NCBI RefSeq assembly: GCF_020740795.1
Contig: NC_067294.1
Coordinates: forward strand, 19,310,203 to 19,374,202
Length of the DNA: 64,000 nucleotides
DNA from: Apus apus
Taxonomy: Eukaryota; Chordata; Aves; Apodiformes; Apodidae
Reading direction: 5' to 3'
Shown: positions 23,961 to 35,869 of the stretch, piece by piece
Layout: every line of letters begins with the position of its first letter
How positions within the stretch are numbered: position 1 is the first letter of the stretch
Position numbers and translations under genes: made by a program
Notes under the pieces: model-generated
What the model saw: the letters and a program-made list of their open reading frames with translations, nothing else
Databases searched by the model: none
What the model was told of the DNA's origin: nothing

Positions 23961-26526
23961 GTTTTATTACCACTCGGGTATTTCAGGATGGAAAATGGGA
24001 GACTCTAGTGGGAAAGGGGCATTTGGGGGCAGAAAAGGAGGTTTCTGAGTGCAGTGGTGGGTCCAGGTCAGCTGCCTGCATCCCTACCTCTATTCCCCTC
24101 CAGGCACCCTTAGGCTTCCTCTGTTCCCCTCCCTTCTCCCATAGACCACCCTTTTTCCTCTCCATCCATGCCTATTCCATGTTTATTCTTTTCCATGCGT
24201 GGTCAGGTCCTCCCATTTTCCTCCAGCTGCAACCTCTTTCAGTCACTACTGAAGACACTGAAATGTGCATGCTGGTCACCTTCTCCTTCCCACCAGAAAC
24301 TGAGAGATTTGCATTGTCAGTTTGAGACTTCTGTTCTCCATTCTACCTTGAGCTGATTCGTGGTTGATGCTTAGTATCTGGGCATGGAAGCTCTGGAGAC
24401 ATTTGTTTGTACACCTCAGTTTCTACATGTAGCCCGCCCCCCCCCATGTGCTGCTAGGGACAAAGTCCTTCCAAGCTGCTGATGCCTGGTGACATTCCAA
24501 GATGGTTTGCTATCCGTGGCATGATCCAGACAGTCCATCATGACCTCCTGTCCTTTCCCCAAGTCAGAAACTGCTAATCCTGGATGTAGCCTGTGTCCTT
24601 CAGAGCCTTCCATGCCCCTCAGCTGAGCTGCTTCTTTCCACATGCAGTTGTCCACAGAGCTTGCATTTTTTGGAAGTGCAAAATGAATTTTCCATGCCTG
24701 TTCCCTGGCTTTCAGTGCTCAGCCTCAGTCATGCACTCTGTGGGCATGCCTCGTTTTGTGAAACACTCTTCCCTCCTACCTGCATTTTAACCTTGTTCAC
24801 GCCTAAGAAAGGCACCAGCTGCATAATCCAACTTTGTAGTTGTCCGCAATAATTTCTGTTTCTTCTGTTGGCATCTGCTTCTTGGGCTATAAGCCCTTCT
24901 GCATCTGTCCTGAACTAGTAGGATTTCTGAGATCCAATTCAAGAGCTGTGTCCTAGTTTTGCCAAACCCTAATACAACCCATCCCAACACAGCAGAAGTA
25001 AGGGAGGCCCGTTGCTCCATACTTTCATATGTATCTGAGGCAATGGGAGTCAGAGGGGTCCTGACTTTACCTTGACCCCCACTTTGCCAGACTAAGTGAT
25101 GCTTCCTCTTTTTCTAGTGCTCAGGAATCAGCTCTCCCCAACCAGGAGCAAGCTTATGGTGACTTCGAACAACATGGTGTCCTCTGCTGCATGTGACTCC
25201 TTGTCCTTAATTCAACATCCATTTAAATTCCAAAACCTGAGCTTGGCTGATCATATGGGAGGCAGCAACCCCAACACACACTGTTCCCTCTCCTCTTCCT
25301 ACTTAGTGAAGTAAAAAAAGATGCCTTACTGAAGGCAACTCTCTCCTGGCAGTGTCATGAAAGAGGTGCAGAGGAAGGAGAATCTGGGGATGATGCAGGG
25401 CAGAACCTAGGGATTTTATGAATCATCATAGGGGATGTTCAGGAGAATAGACATAGGAAGAGGAAAGGGAGGGGGACAATCAAGCATAGGAAAATAGAAT
25501 GAAAAGGGAGAAAAGGGTTCGATGGCATGTAAGCAGTGATAGGTTTGTTTGCCTGCCTGAGTGTCTTGTTTCACCACTACAGTCTGTCCTGTACTCCTGT
25601 TAAATGACATTTCTTCTGTGTGACCAGGCTCCCTGTTTCAAGCCTGTGTTTTCAAATACAGGTGAGCTGAGCTGGCTAACCTCAGACTGGACCAGCTGCT
25701 CAGTAGGACAGGAGATCTTGATGCCCAGTAAGATAAAGTAACATAGGGTCTGAGGGACCTGAGGGCCTAGGTCATCAGAGACTCATGCTCAAAGTCTGTT
25801 TGCATGCATATGTGTGGGTGGTTGATCACCTCCCAGGTGGACCAGCCAGTGCACAGGACAGGCAAGAAGACATTGGACAAGGTTTCCCCAGGAATCTCTG
25901 CAGAACTGGGCACGGGCCATGCCCTGGTTCCTACAGTTCACCAGACCCTGTAACTTCTAAGGTAAAACCCTTTCAACCATGGCTTAAATTGATGGTCTTC
26001 TGCCTGAGCTGTTTGTCATATGATGTGTCCTGATTTTTTTAATGCCTGTTGGTATTCCTACAAACAGGCATGTCCGTATTAGAGGTCTGTGGGGTGTCTT
26101 TAATGTCTTGGCTTGATATAGGCTGGAGAGTGTAAGGGCAATGGTATGATCCCTTGTCTAATAAGAAACCCAATCCTAAACAAAGACAAGGCGCATCCTT
26201 AGCATCAGAAAAATATATTTTTGGATGTCAATGTAGTGGAAAAAAGGACTACTGTCTCTGAGGAATCCCAGAAAGTCTGTGAAGTGGGACACTGTGCAGC
26301 TTATGTACCTCTTTGGGACATGGCAAATGAGGCCAAATGAGCAGGTCAGCCTTTCCATCAGCTTGGAGGTAAATAGTACCCTAAGCAGCTTTATCTGTCA
26401 TGGCTAATTATTTTAATATCCTGCTGATATTTTTTTGGCTCTTTGGTTGTTGCCACGTATATTCACTCCTAGGGCTGAGATTTGGCTAGGAGCTGTTTTC
26501 AGCTGCAAGAAGACCCACATGTACTG
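23961..26526. other. Gene-free stretch
   Basis: About 2.6 kb with only short scattered frames on both strands, no splice-bordered conserved exon and no repeat I can name. In human, SLC35A4 follows APBB3; I do not see it here. Confidence 0.45.
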
Positions 26527-27065
26527 GTGTTCTGGTTTGAGGGGTCACAGGCTAATTTTATGGTATCAATATGGGGACGTAGAGAGGGGACTGTTTAGGA
26601 CCATGAGTAATCACAGGGGCAGGACAGAGAGGGGTTGGGATTCCATCCCTTTTCCTGCCATATTCTATCCAAGCCAGAAGGACAGTAAGTCTGCCCCTTT
26701 CTGTTCCCTTCTTACTTGCTGCTTCACTGCACTCAGGAGTCTTCGAGCTAGGCTTCTGCCTTGTCATCAGCTTGCCACATGCTCTGAAGGATCTGACTCT
26801 GTTGGGTACTGGGAAGAGCCCTGGCCCCATTTCCCAAGTTGACCCTGCTGCAAAGGACTTTCAGACACTTCTGCCAGTGACCACTGAAATGGAGCTTTGT
26901 ATATATTTGCAATTTTTTTCCTTATCGCATGTTTTATTCTCTCCTGTTCTAGTTTTAACTTCCAACCTTGAAGTTTCTTTTCCTTATTCCCCTTTTATTG
27001 TTCCCTGAGAGGGTGGAGGGGTTAAGAGAGAGCAGTTCTCTGGTTTTTGTGTTGCTCTGAACACT
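26527..27065. mobile_element. Avian ERV LTR (solo, family A)
   Basis: Starts 'tgttctggtttgaggggtca' and ends near 'gtgttgctctgaaca', so it has TG...CA ends. The same sequence recurs in reverse orientation at about 46.44-46.93 kb (shared 'ggggaataagga' and 'aactagaa' blocks and the 'atatatacaaa' block on the opposite strand). No gag/pol adjoins it. Boundaries are approximate and I found no convincing target-site duplication. Confidence 0.5.
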
Positions 27066-27710
27066 AATCTGAGGCAAAATGACAGGGACATGACGGACGG
27101 GTGTGCCTGCAGTGCCCTGCCCACACTGCACAGGGCACCCCAGCATCAACCTCTCAACCAGCTTCTCACAGGCTACCAAGCCAAAACAGCCTGTCTGGTG
27201 ATGGGACTCACTGTGCTGGCTGCAGCTCTGCTTCAACCCCAGCAGTGATGCTGTGCTGGGTGCTGAGCCAAGGGGGTGGTGTGGAGAGGGTGTTGCTCTG
27301 CCCCTGCTTCTTCTGGGCATCACCCAATAATATCTGTGGGTCTCTCAAGTGTGAATCTGAAGCAGTACATGCTCTACTGGAGTTTTGCCTGATTTCAGGT
27401 CTGCAAAGCCTAGACTCTTCAGAGATCCTTTTATTTTTCGCTTTCTCTCTCAAGTGTTGGTTTACCTCTTCAAGCAGGTGTTGATTACCTACACTAACAT
27501 TGTTTTGTCTGTTGTCAGGCAGCAGGCCATGCTGTGTGGGTCTGGGGCTGACAAATGCTGAATGCTAGATGCTGAATGCTGGGAGAGCTTGGGGAAGCTC
27601 TTCTTCGGTTCATAGGCAGTAGTGTAAGGAAAGCTCTTATACAAAGGTGTGAGACATTTACAACTCATAATTTTTTGGTGTTGACCCTGAAGATAGAGAC
27701 ATCTGGGTTT

Positions 27711-28030
27711 CTTAGAATCATGGAATGTATTAGGTTGGAAGGGACCTATAAAGGTCATCTAGTCCAACCCCCTTCAATAACCAGGGGCATCTCCAACTAG
27801 ACCAGATTGATCAGAGCCCCATCAAGCCTGAGCTTGAATGTCTCCAGGGATTGGGCCTCTACCACCTCTCTAGGCAACCTGGTCAAGTGATCCACCATCA
27901 TATTAAAGAACTGTTTTCTAATGTCTGAACTAAATCTACCGTTTTCTAGCTTAAAACCATTACCTCTTCTCCTATTTTGTGAGCACCTCTTTCCCAGCCT
28001 TCTTATAGGCCCCTTTCAGGTATTGGAAGG
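27711..28030 (-). repeat. CR1 LINE fragment, reverse orientation
   Basis: Begins 'agaatcatggaatgtattag' and 'ggttggaagggacctataaa', then 'gtctccagggattgggcctc' and 'tctaatgtctgaactaaatc', that is, a CR1 3' end read on the opposite strand. It is fairly diverged. Confidence 0.88.
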
Positions 28031-28999
28031 AGTTTGGTTTGCTTTGCTTTGTGCTTTAAGAAGAAATGGGATGGCAGGTATTATTTTTTGTGCTGGGCTA
28101 GAGACCAGAACTCTATTTTTTCTGGTCTGACTAAAGAAATCCCAGAGAAGGGGCATGAGGTTTCTCCTTGACTATTTTATCTTTCTGGGGCAATAATCAG
28201 CTAGATCTCTTCGCAATATAAGAAAAATTTCTCAGCATTTCTCTAAATGAGAGGTAGAAACAAGTGTGGTCTTTCCTTGCTTTCAGTTGTTTCTTGCTGT
28301 TCAGATGGGGAGGAAAAAGGCACTTGTGCTTATAGCACTTACTCCTTAACTGCAGACAGCAGGCCCTAGCTAAGGCTGCCAGGAGCCATCTCTAGCTGGT
28401 GTGCGTGTCCTAAGGTGTCTGCATGGCAGCTCTCCAGCACACACTGAGCTAGTTTTCCTTTCTAACTGCCATCCCTTTCAATCCAGAGCCTGAGGTTGTT
28501 ACTGTCGCTCACAGCTCTGGTGACAGGGCAGGTTGCCTGTTTCTGAGGGTGCAGGCAGTGCAACTTGGCTAGTGGGGGGATTCTGTGTAAGCCCAGTAAA
28601 GCCAGTCTTCTGGAGCAGTAAAGCAGGAGTGCGTGTTCCTTGCTAGATCCTCGGCTGGGAGCAAGCAATAGCTGAAACAACCCATGCAAACGGCCTGATA
28701 ATCAGAGGAAAAAAGAAAAATCAAGCACTTGACATTTTTCTTGTTGATAGTTTGTCATTGATGTGATTTTTTTTCAGGGTGTTTTCACTCATAAAGTGAC
28801 ACACTTACTTAGGCTGCTGTTCTCTGCAAGGAATGGATGCTTCCCCCTTTCTTGCTTGGGCCGTGGTCATTACTCCTCAGTGAAGTGCTGGGCCCTTTCT
28901 GCTCTCCCTATCATGTGTAGCCAACCTGAGACACCCTTGGCTGGTCTCTCTGAGACACTGCGGAGCACAGGGTGTTGGCACCTCCGAGAGATGAGGTTC
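28031..28999. other. Gene-free stretch
   Basis: Nothing supportable: short frames only, no recognisable exon or repeat. Confidence 0.4.
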
Positions 29000-29345
29000 T
29001 CAGCAGAAGCCTGATGTTTGTGGCAGGAATAAATTCAACAGGAACATAAGGCAAAGAGGAAATTAAAGGAACAGCAGGTCGATGTATTTGTGACAGTGTT
29101 GGTGAAAAACCTGCAGGGTGGAGGTGAAAAGCAGGCCCTCAGGGAAAGGAGAGAATGGGACTCTGCCAACCCATCGCTGCTCCTCTATCAGGCCAGCAGC
29201 AGAGATACCCAGGGGAAAGTCGTGGACGTTATTTTTGTTGGAACCTGGGACACTTGCCACAGGACTGTCCTCAGTGCCCTCCTATAACAGGACCAGACAG
29301 ATCAATGGACCAACCTGAACAGCATCCCTGAGCAAATCCCCAGTG
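29000..29345 (+). pseudogene. Degenerate retroviral gag-like relic (nucleocapsid knuckle)
   Basis: A plus-strand frame at about 29215-29310 resembles a retroviral zinc knuckle (CWNLGHLPQDCPQ), with the second Cys, the His and the last Cys in C-x4-H-x4-C spacing, but the first Cys position reads CGT (Arg). Stops lie upstream and downstream in the same frame. It is an old, inactive fragment; the class is uncertain and chance resemblance is possible. Confidence 0.35.
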
Positions 29346-31439
29346 ACTAGAAGGACCAGTGGAGCTAACAGTTAGTACAAGAGAAACCAGATAGACTGTA
29401 CCTTTTTGCCTGATACATGGTTGGCTTGGTATCAAAAGTTTCGGGGCCTTTTTACTTCCTGGGAACTTGAAACAATGAAGAGAATCTCTGTGCTTTATTA
29501 ATTATCCTGGAGAACTGCACCTGGAGTCAGACTCTGAATGTGGATTGCTAGGAGAAAATTAAAGTTGATCTGCAAACTTGAGTGAAGGACTTCAGGCACA
29601 AGAAGAATGGAAGGGATAAGCTCGATGTAGAAGAGAACAGTGCGGAAGCAAACTAAGGCAGGGAGTTGTTGTTCTTGGGAGCCCTTTGGCTCCAGAGAGC
29701 ATCCTTGGTGTCATCAAAGTTTTCCTTTTTTTAAGCCTTCCCAGAGAGGAAAGAAGCCAGGAGGTCACTGGCTGCCATGGGTCTGCCCAGACATTTCATC
29801 CAGAGCCACCACCCACAGCCTGCCTACACCACACACATCATCCCCATGGCCAAGATGCTGATTGAGCAGGATGCATGGAGAAAGACTACAACCAACCATG
29901 CATTGGAGACGGAGCCAAAAAGAGAGCCCCAAGAAGCTGGTTGTGAGGAGAAAATCCAAGTGCTGTCAAAGCTGAGCTGAGGTAGCAGCACCCCTGGGAC
30001 TGGAAGGATCTGTAGAAATGTCCACTGAGAACAAGTGTTTGACATAGGGTTATATTTGCAAGAGAACCTACTTTGTGTATGCTACTGTGTAGTAGTTGCC
30101 TGGAACATTCCAGCAAGGAGAAATTATCTGCCCCCACCTAGAAACAAAGAAAAGAAAAATTTGCTCTCAGGTGCTTTCTGGAGTGCATTAACCTATAAAT
30201 GCAAATAGCATTTAACTATTTGACTCTTTTCCTAAAAGCCCCAGTTGAATGACAGCACATGAGCACAGCATGGAGATGGAGATGCCTGCATGCCCATGCA
30301 GCCCAGCACCCACACATGGCCTAGTTCTCTGCTCTCCTGCCTCTTGTGACCCCAGTGCCAAGTGCCAGCAGCTGTTGTGGGGACTTGGCTGAGGGCAACA
30401 ATCTCTGGGGGCACTCTGTGCTTCTGCATCCACTCCAAGATGTTGGGTGACTGAAGGAGAAGGGAACTGAGAATCAGCATCCCCTCTCCTTGAAGCCATA
30501 TGTTGCTGAAGCAGAATGGCCTGGAAGGGAGAGTTCACAAGGAACAGTTGCTTGTTCTTTAATCCCTTCTCCTCCTGACCCTCTGTCCTTTGGGAGTGAG
30601 GTCTGGGCAAGCTGCATTTACCAGGGTTTGCACATGTGCATGGACATATCTGTGTACACGACACTTTGATGCACATGAGTCAATCAGAAGAAAAGCAGTG
30701 CAGTAGGAGAACTGAACTGTCAGCTGAGAGATGAGCTGCTGCTCCTTTTTCACTTTTACAGACAGCAGAGTTGCTGAGGTCAAAATTGCTGTGTGAGGTG
30801 TGATTTTTGCAAGTCTTGTGTGATCCTGGAAAGCATATCCTCAGGCTCTGCAACTGCCGGTGCATGCCAGCTCAGATGTGCTGAGGAATATGACCAGATT
30901 TTTAGAAAACATTTGCACCACCATTTTTTGGCTGCAGAGGTAGAATCAGTGTTCTGGGACTGTCTAAGGCCACCTTCATTCAGACCTTCCAGCTTGTGCA
31001 ATGGAACCTGCAGGCAGCCCTGCTGGTGTGTCCATGTCTTACAGAAGGACTATCCTGTGTATCAAGCAAGGCAGAGTTCACACTGGGCAAAATGCTGAGT
31101 GAATACTCAATTAAAACTATACCAGCCTGTATATCTCAGAAGTGGCTTCTCCATCATGAGCACTGGCATGGGATAGCAGGAGATACCCCTTCCCCCAGGG
31201 GTGAAACCCTTCTAATTTCATATGACACTTCTGCAGGGACTGAGCTGGTGTCAGATTGTCAACAGGTCTGTATGTAATTGTATGCAAATATGGAACCTAT
31301 GCTCCTCAGCTGGTAACTACTTCCTGACCAGACAAGTCCCAGACTGCACTTGGCAGCAGAGGAGTGATAGTCACAGGATACTAGTTAGGAAATTAAAAAA
31401 TACCCTAATAAAAATTTACTAAAATAATTAATTAGCTGC
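29346..31439. other. Gene-free stretch, possibly ERV interior
   Basis: About 2 kb between the gag-like relic and the LTR-like segment at 31.44 kb. Frames are short and broken and I cannot recognise pol or env. It may be eroded internal retroviral sequence, but this is inference from position only. Confidence 0.3.
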
Positions 31440-31940
31440 ACTAAGTTAGCTGAACTGGTTACTTTTAAAACAATGAAGCTTTGTGAAACTGTCAGTCAAT
31501 CCTTCAGGTTGTGATAACAAGTCTTCTAAGACCTGTGGCACCTACAGACAACACTTATGCTGACTCTGACTCACCTGGGCAATGTACCAGCGGGAGACTG
31601 GAGCCAGGACCAGGACAGGAGACAGGACAAAGATGACAAAAGACTACAATCAACAAAGACCCCCACAGGAGACCCTCGAGCAGGCATAATTATGAAGATA
31701 GCCAACTCTAGGAAATAAAATTACTATGTCAAAGAATACTGGAAACTCATTGACATAAAACTGAATATGCATGGTTTTAGTGTATACTATTTGGGGTGTT
31801 TTGCTAACTCGTCAGAGCAATTATGGTGGATATATCCCCAGTGCTGCAACAAAGAATGCCTGCTCAATAACAGCTTGTTTGTTGTTATTGGGTCTTTATT
31901 TCAGAATCCTTATCCAGCCACACCTAGCCTCCTGTTTCGA
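31440..31940 (+). mobile_element. ERV LTR-like segment (family B)
   Basis: The 3' part reads 'ggtggatatatccccagtgc', 'caacaaagaatgcctgctca' and 'attgggtctttatttcagaa', which resembles the R/U5 part of avian ERV LTRs. The upstream part is AT-rich. The 5' boundary is approximate. It could be the 3' LTR of the element whose gag relic lies at 29 kb, but this is not demonstrated. Confidence 0.45.
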
Positions 31941-34858
31941 AGAGTGTTAGAAAGCAAGGGGAGTTGGAAGCTCCGAATTTTTTTTCCAGTTTGGTGCTTG
32001 AGTCCAGGGTCCCAGTGACAGTCCACACAAGCATTGGAGCAGCCATGCTTGTCCTACTCCGGGAGGCAGCAGCAGGGCACCTGTCTTGATGAACAGTGTT
32101 CTCTGGTGAGAAAACAGGATGCAGGAACACCAGCAGAGGCAGAAAGAACAGATAAATGGTCAGACCAAGCCAAGCCCAGCCCAGCCAGCACAGCAGCCAA
32201 AAACAGAGCTCCCTGAGGAGCCATTTTATACTGTGCCCCGTGGGCAAGAGCCCTGTGCTTGGTCCGTTTGGGTCACCTGGCCTGTCCTCTCCTCCCCACA
32301 GGCACAGCTGCCCACATTGTACCTGCACAGCCATAGCCCGGCAGCAGATTATGGGGCCAGAAGGTCTCAGGCCAGTGTAGCCATTGGCAATTTTCAAAGC
32401 AGGACATCTGCTCATGTGATTTTGACTGAGATGAGGCTGGTGCCACTTGTCAGCTGAATGCTTTGGGAAGCAGAGTTGGGCCTCTGCAGGAGAAAAGGTG
32501 AAGAGTTGAAAAAGTGCAGCAAGAATGAGGAATTGCTACTTTCTGTGGATGTATAAATCAATTTGTTCCCCGCCCTTTTTCAAGCCCCGGGTTGCTCAGA
32601 GCCCTGGTGCCTGCGCACACAGGTGCAGCAGGTCTCCAGCCCCATGTTCAGCAGCGTGTTCCTCCTGCCAGCCCATGGCTTTGGGCACAAGCCATGGAAC
32701 TGGGAAATCATTCTGAGTTTCCAGCTCTTCCCTCCAACTCTTCTGTTTGCTCCCCAGAGGGGTGGTGTCCTTCCTGATGTGGGCACTGTCCCCCTGTACC
32801 CCAACCCCCTTGGCATCTGGCCTCCTGTGCGGGGTCACCAGCTGTAGGGGGGGTGAGCTGATGGCTTCTATTTCATAGCATCTATGTATACAGTTGGCAT
32901 TGGGATGGGATCGCAGGGGAGCACTGAAGCAAGAAGTGTCAGATGTGCTGTTAATCCCTGTCAAAGCTTCTTGGGGTTACTGGTTTGCTCTGCAATCCCA
33001 TGTTCCTGCTGAAGGGGGGGAAGGCACTGTTTTCCCTCCAGGCTCGCTGCAGGCTTTGCCTGCAGAGAATGCTGAAGCAGGTGTGAATTGTGTGTGCTTG
33101 CATAGCTTCGGGATGGTAAGGAGAAAAAAATACTCACCTTCCTTCTTCTGCCTGTACAGGGGCCATCCCAGGGCAGGGATCTTGTTCATACCTCTGTGTG
33201 AAGCATTTTTGCTCACCTCATTCCTTGGAGAATGGCCTTCTTGTTCTGCAGGTGAAAGGTCAGAGGTACTTATAGGCAGTTCTGTCATGAGAAACAGCAG
33301 AGAAAAAGGTTGAAATCAGCCCTGGAGAGCCAGAAATGGTAGCTGAGGTGACCAAGAAAGCAGTTCTGGTTTTCTTTTGCATGTGCAAGTGTTTGCACAC
33401 GTGCTCAAGCATGTTAATGAGTTCACTGTGGGGAGGTGGCCCTGCAGCAGCATCTTTCCAGGTGGAGAGCCCTATCCCCTGGTCAAATCAAGGTGTGGCA
33501 GAGGTGCTATGAGCTGATCGTTGCTTTCCTGCGTTCCTCACTGCATACATAAGCTGTTGTGTTTTTTTTTTTTCCTCTGTTTCTCTGTCTCTGCAGCAGT
33601 GCTACGTAGTTGGATTGGATTGGGCATGTGCTTTGGAGTTCAGGTGTGTACCCATGGGTTTGTGGGGTGTGTTAGCAGATGTGGCCTCTGAAACTCTTGC
33701 CATGCCATGGTTTGCTGAGGAACTGCTGGCACGTTGGCTCAGCAAGGTGTAACTTTGTCTGGGAAAGCACCAGTGATTGCCCTTGGTGAAAAGGTGCAGT
33801 GCCCACCAAGTCAATGACTGGTCCTTGAAGATGCAAAGATTAGAGAAGGCAGGGCCTAATGCAGAGGAGCTGGTTCTTTTTTCTGAAGATAAAGCCTGGA
33901 GTTAATTTCCAAGAAAGAGAAAACTCGACCCACTGGAAACTTCATCTCTCTCTCACTGCAGAAATTAAACACTGCACATCCTGGGGGGGAAAGAAAAAAA
34001 AAACAAAACTGGTCTACATTAGTGCTGTCCCTAAACATGTCCTTAATGCTGTAAACTCCTGTGAAGTTTTATTCTAAAATGTGTAAAACTGTCCAAGTGA
34101 TGTACACATTTAAGCTTTTGAGAAAATGGAAATATTTCAGAAAAAGGCAGGAACACAAAGTAAGGTAGCTCAGAGCTGTTACTTGCTGCAGCCTCTTCAC
34201 TGCAGACTGGCTTAGCATGGAGGCAATGCACTGTACAAAGCTTTCTGGGTTGTTATTACCAACCAATATAAGATGATGATGATGACGATGATGATGATGA
34301 TGAAATGCCATATCCGGATTTGGGTGTATTCCTAGTAAAGTGTTGTGGGTTTTGGGTGTGTTTTGTAAACCCTTGGGGTTCAAACAAATAAGTCAAGTAT
34401 TTGTAAAGTTTTCTGTAAATGGAAATGGTTTCATAGCTGTTGGTCTGGATTCTGTTGAGAAAAAACGGGGTGTATGAAACAACCATTGAAGAAAGCGTTT
34501 AATGTGGTAGGTTGCTCTTGTGAAGGAGCTCATATGAAACCAGAATATGAGTGGCTGGCCTGAATGACAGGTGCTTGAAGGGCCAAAGAGCTTACAGTCC
34601 CTCCCTTAGACCCTGTCTGTATCTGGAGTGCCCAAGAAAGCTCTTTCCAAGTAGGTGAGCCAGCCCATGAACACCATGTCATGGCTTAAGGACTCTCCAG
34701 AACATCTTCAGGACAGTGTTGCTTGATACAAGCAGCTGTTTTCATGCAGCCTGTGCCTACATTGTGCTGCTCTGTGCAGGACTGGGTGAGTGATGGTGTC
34801 TTTGGCTGCATGGGCTGAAACGTGTCTCTAACGCGTGTGTCAAATCACTCCCCAACAG
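31941..34858. other. Gene-free stretch with a GAT microsatellite
   Basis: No recognisable exon on either strand. It contains a T12 run at about 33560 and a (GAT)n microsatellite at 34272-34303. I specifically looked for the RBBP6 DWNN domain upstream of the exons at 34.86 kb and did not see it. Confidence 0.45.
34272..34303. repeat. (GAT)n microsatellite
   Basis: About ten gat units with one interruption (gac). Confidence 0.9.
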
Positions 34859-35161
34859 ACTGCCAACCTGGCTGGAGCCAACACTTCTGGAGAAGGTAAA
34901 ATCAAAGCTATGATGATACAGTCCTGCCACTACTACGACCCAGCCAAGTGAGTGTTGAGGATGTCAGAGCTGTTCTTTGAAGATGATGGGAAAATTGCAG
35001 AGATGTTTATTTTAACAACAAAGACGCATGGACACCTTTTTCCATTTTTTCCCAAAACTTGCAGTTACATGAAGAAGACCTTGAGTCAACCCCTGCCATC
35101 ATACATTTGCTTTCATTGTGGAGAACCTGGCCACTATAGAAAGAACTGCCCAACAAATGGG
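34859..35161 (+). pseudogene. RBBP6-like fragment: two spliced exons with CCHC zinc knuckle
   Basis: Exons 34859-34947 and 35065-35161, with ag/gt borders and a 117-nt intron, join in frame. The first encodes TANLAGANTSGEGKIKAMM and on to YYDPA; the second NYMKKTLSQPLPSYICFHCG then EPGHYRKNCPTNG. This is the region between the DWNN domain and the RING of RBBP6, a ubiquitin ligase and 3'-end-processing factor. The knuckle is intact (C-x2-C-x4-H-x4-C). It differs from the RBBP6 sequence I recall at roughly a dozen of about 60 normally near-invariant positions, and neither the DWNN nor the RING exons are seen on either side. Likely a partial, decaying duplicate; an expressed fragment cannot be excluded because frame and splice sites are intact. 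Confidence 0.75.
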
Positions 35162-35869
35162 GTAAGATTGTGGGGGACTTTTGGTGACATTCAGTTGTTC
35201 ATGTTTTTACATTGTGAGTTCCATCACAAAGATTTAACACCCCTATTAAGAATTGTTTCTCCTGGGGTGAAATACGGAGGGTGTGTGGCAAAGTTGCAAA
35301 GCCCTTCACAGTGCAAGGGAAAACTGGAATTCTACATGTAACATTTTCTGTTTTCTAGCTGACAGACATTAAGTGTGTCCACAGATCTTTCTCTGTGAGC
35401 TGTCATGCAGATTTTTATATATTTCAGTATGACAGGAAACGTTTCTGGCTTTAACTGCCCAGTTGGCAGTGTCTCCTGTAACACAACGATGTTTCTGCTG
35501 ACCCCATCTGTTGAATATTTGTGTGTTTTAGTTCCCCAAGCCTCTGGCTGGGTGTTAATGCCATTTAACATCAGGCCCTAGTGTATCTGCATGAGGAATG
35601 AATTCCAGCTTCACAGAGAGGTGGTGACTGTGAATTTCCTCAGGGACTGACTCAGAGGTCTGAATTAAGCTCCACTCTGAATTGTGCTTTGGAGGAGAGG
35701 CAGGTCTCTTCTCTGAGTGGATGGTGAGCTATTCACCCTTAAGGAACCTGAAGTTAAGCCAAGGAATGTCTGTTGAGTTCAAAAGACTGCTCAAGCCTTT
35801 GGAACTGCCTGGCTGTATTCTTTTAGGGAAAGTATTTCAGTTGAGCAGCCTTCAGGCCAGGCGAAAGGA

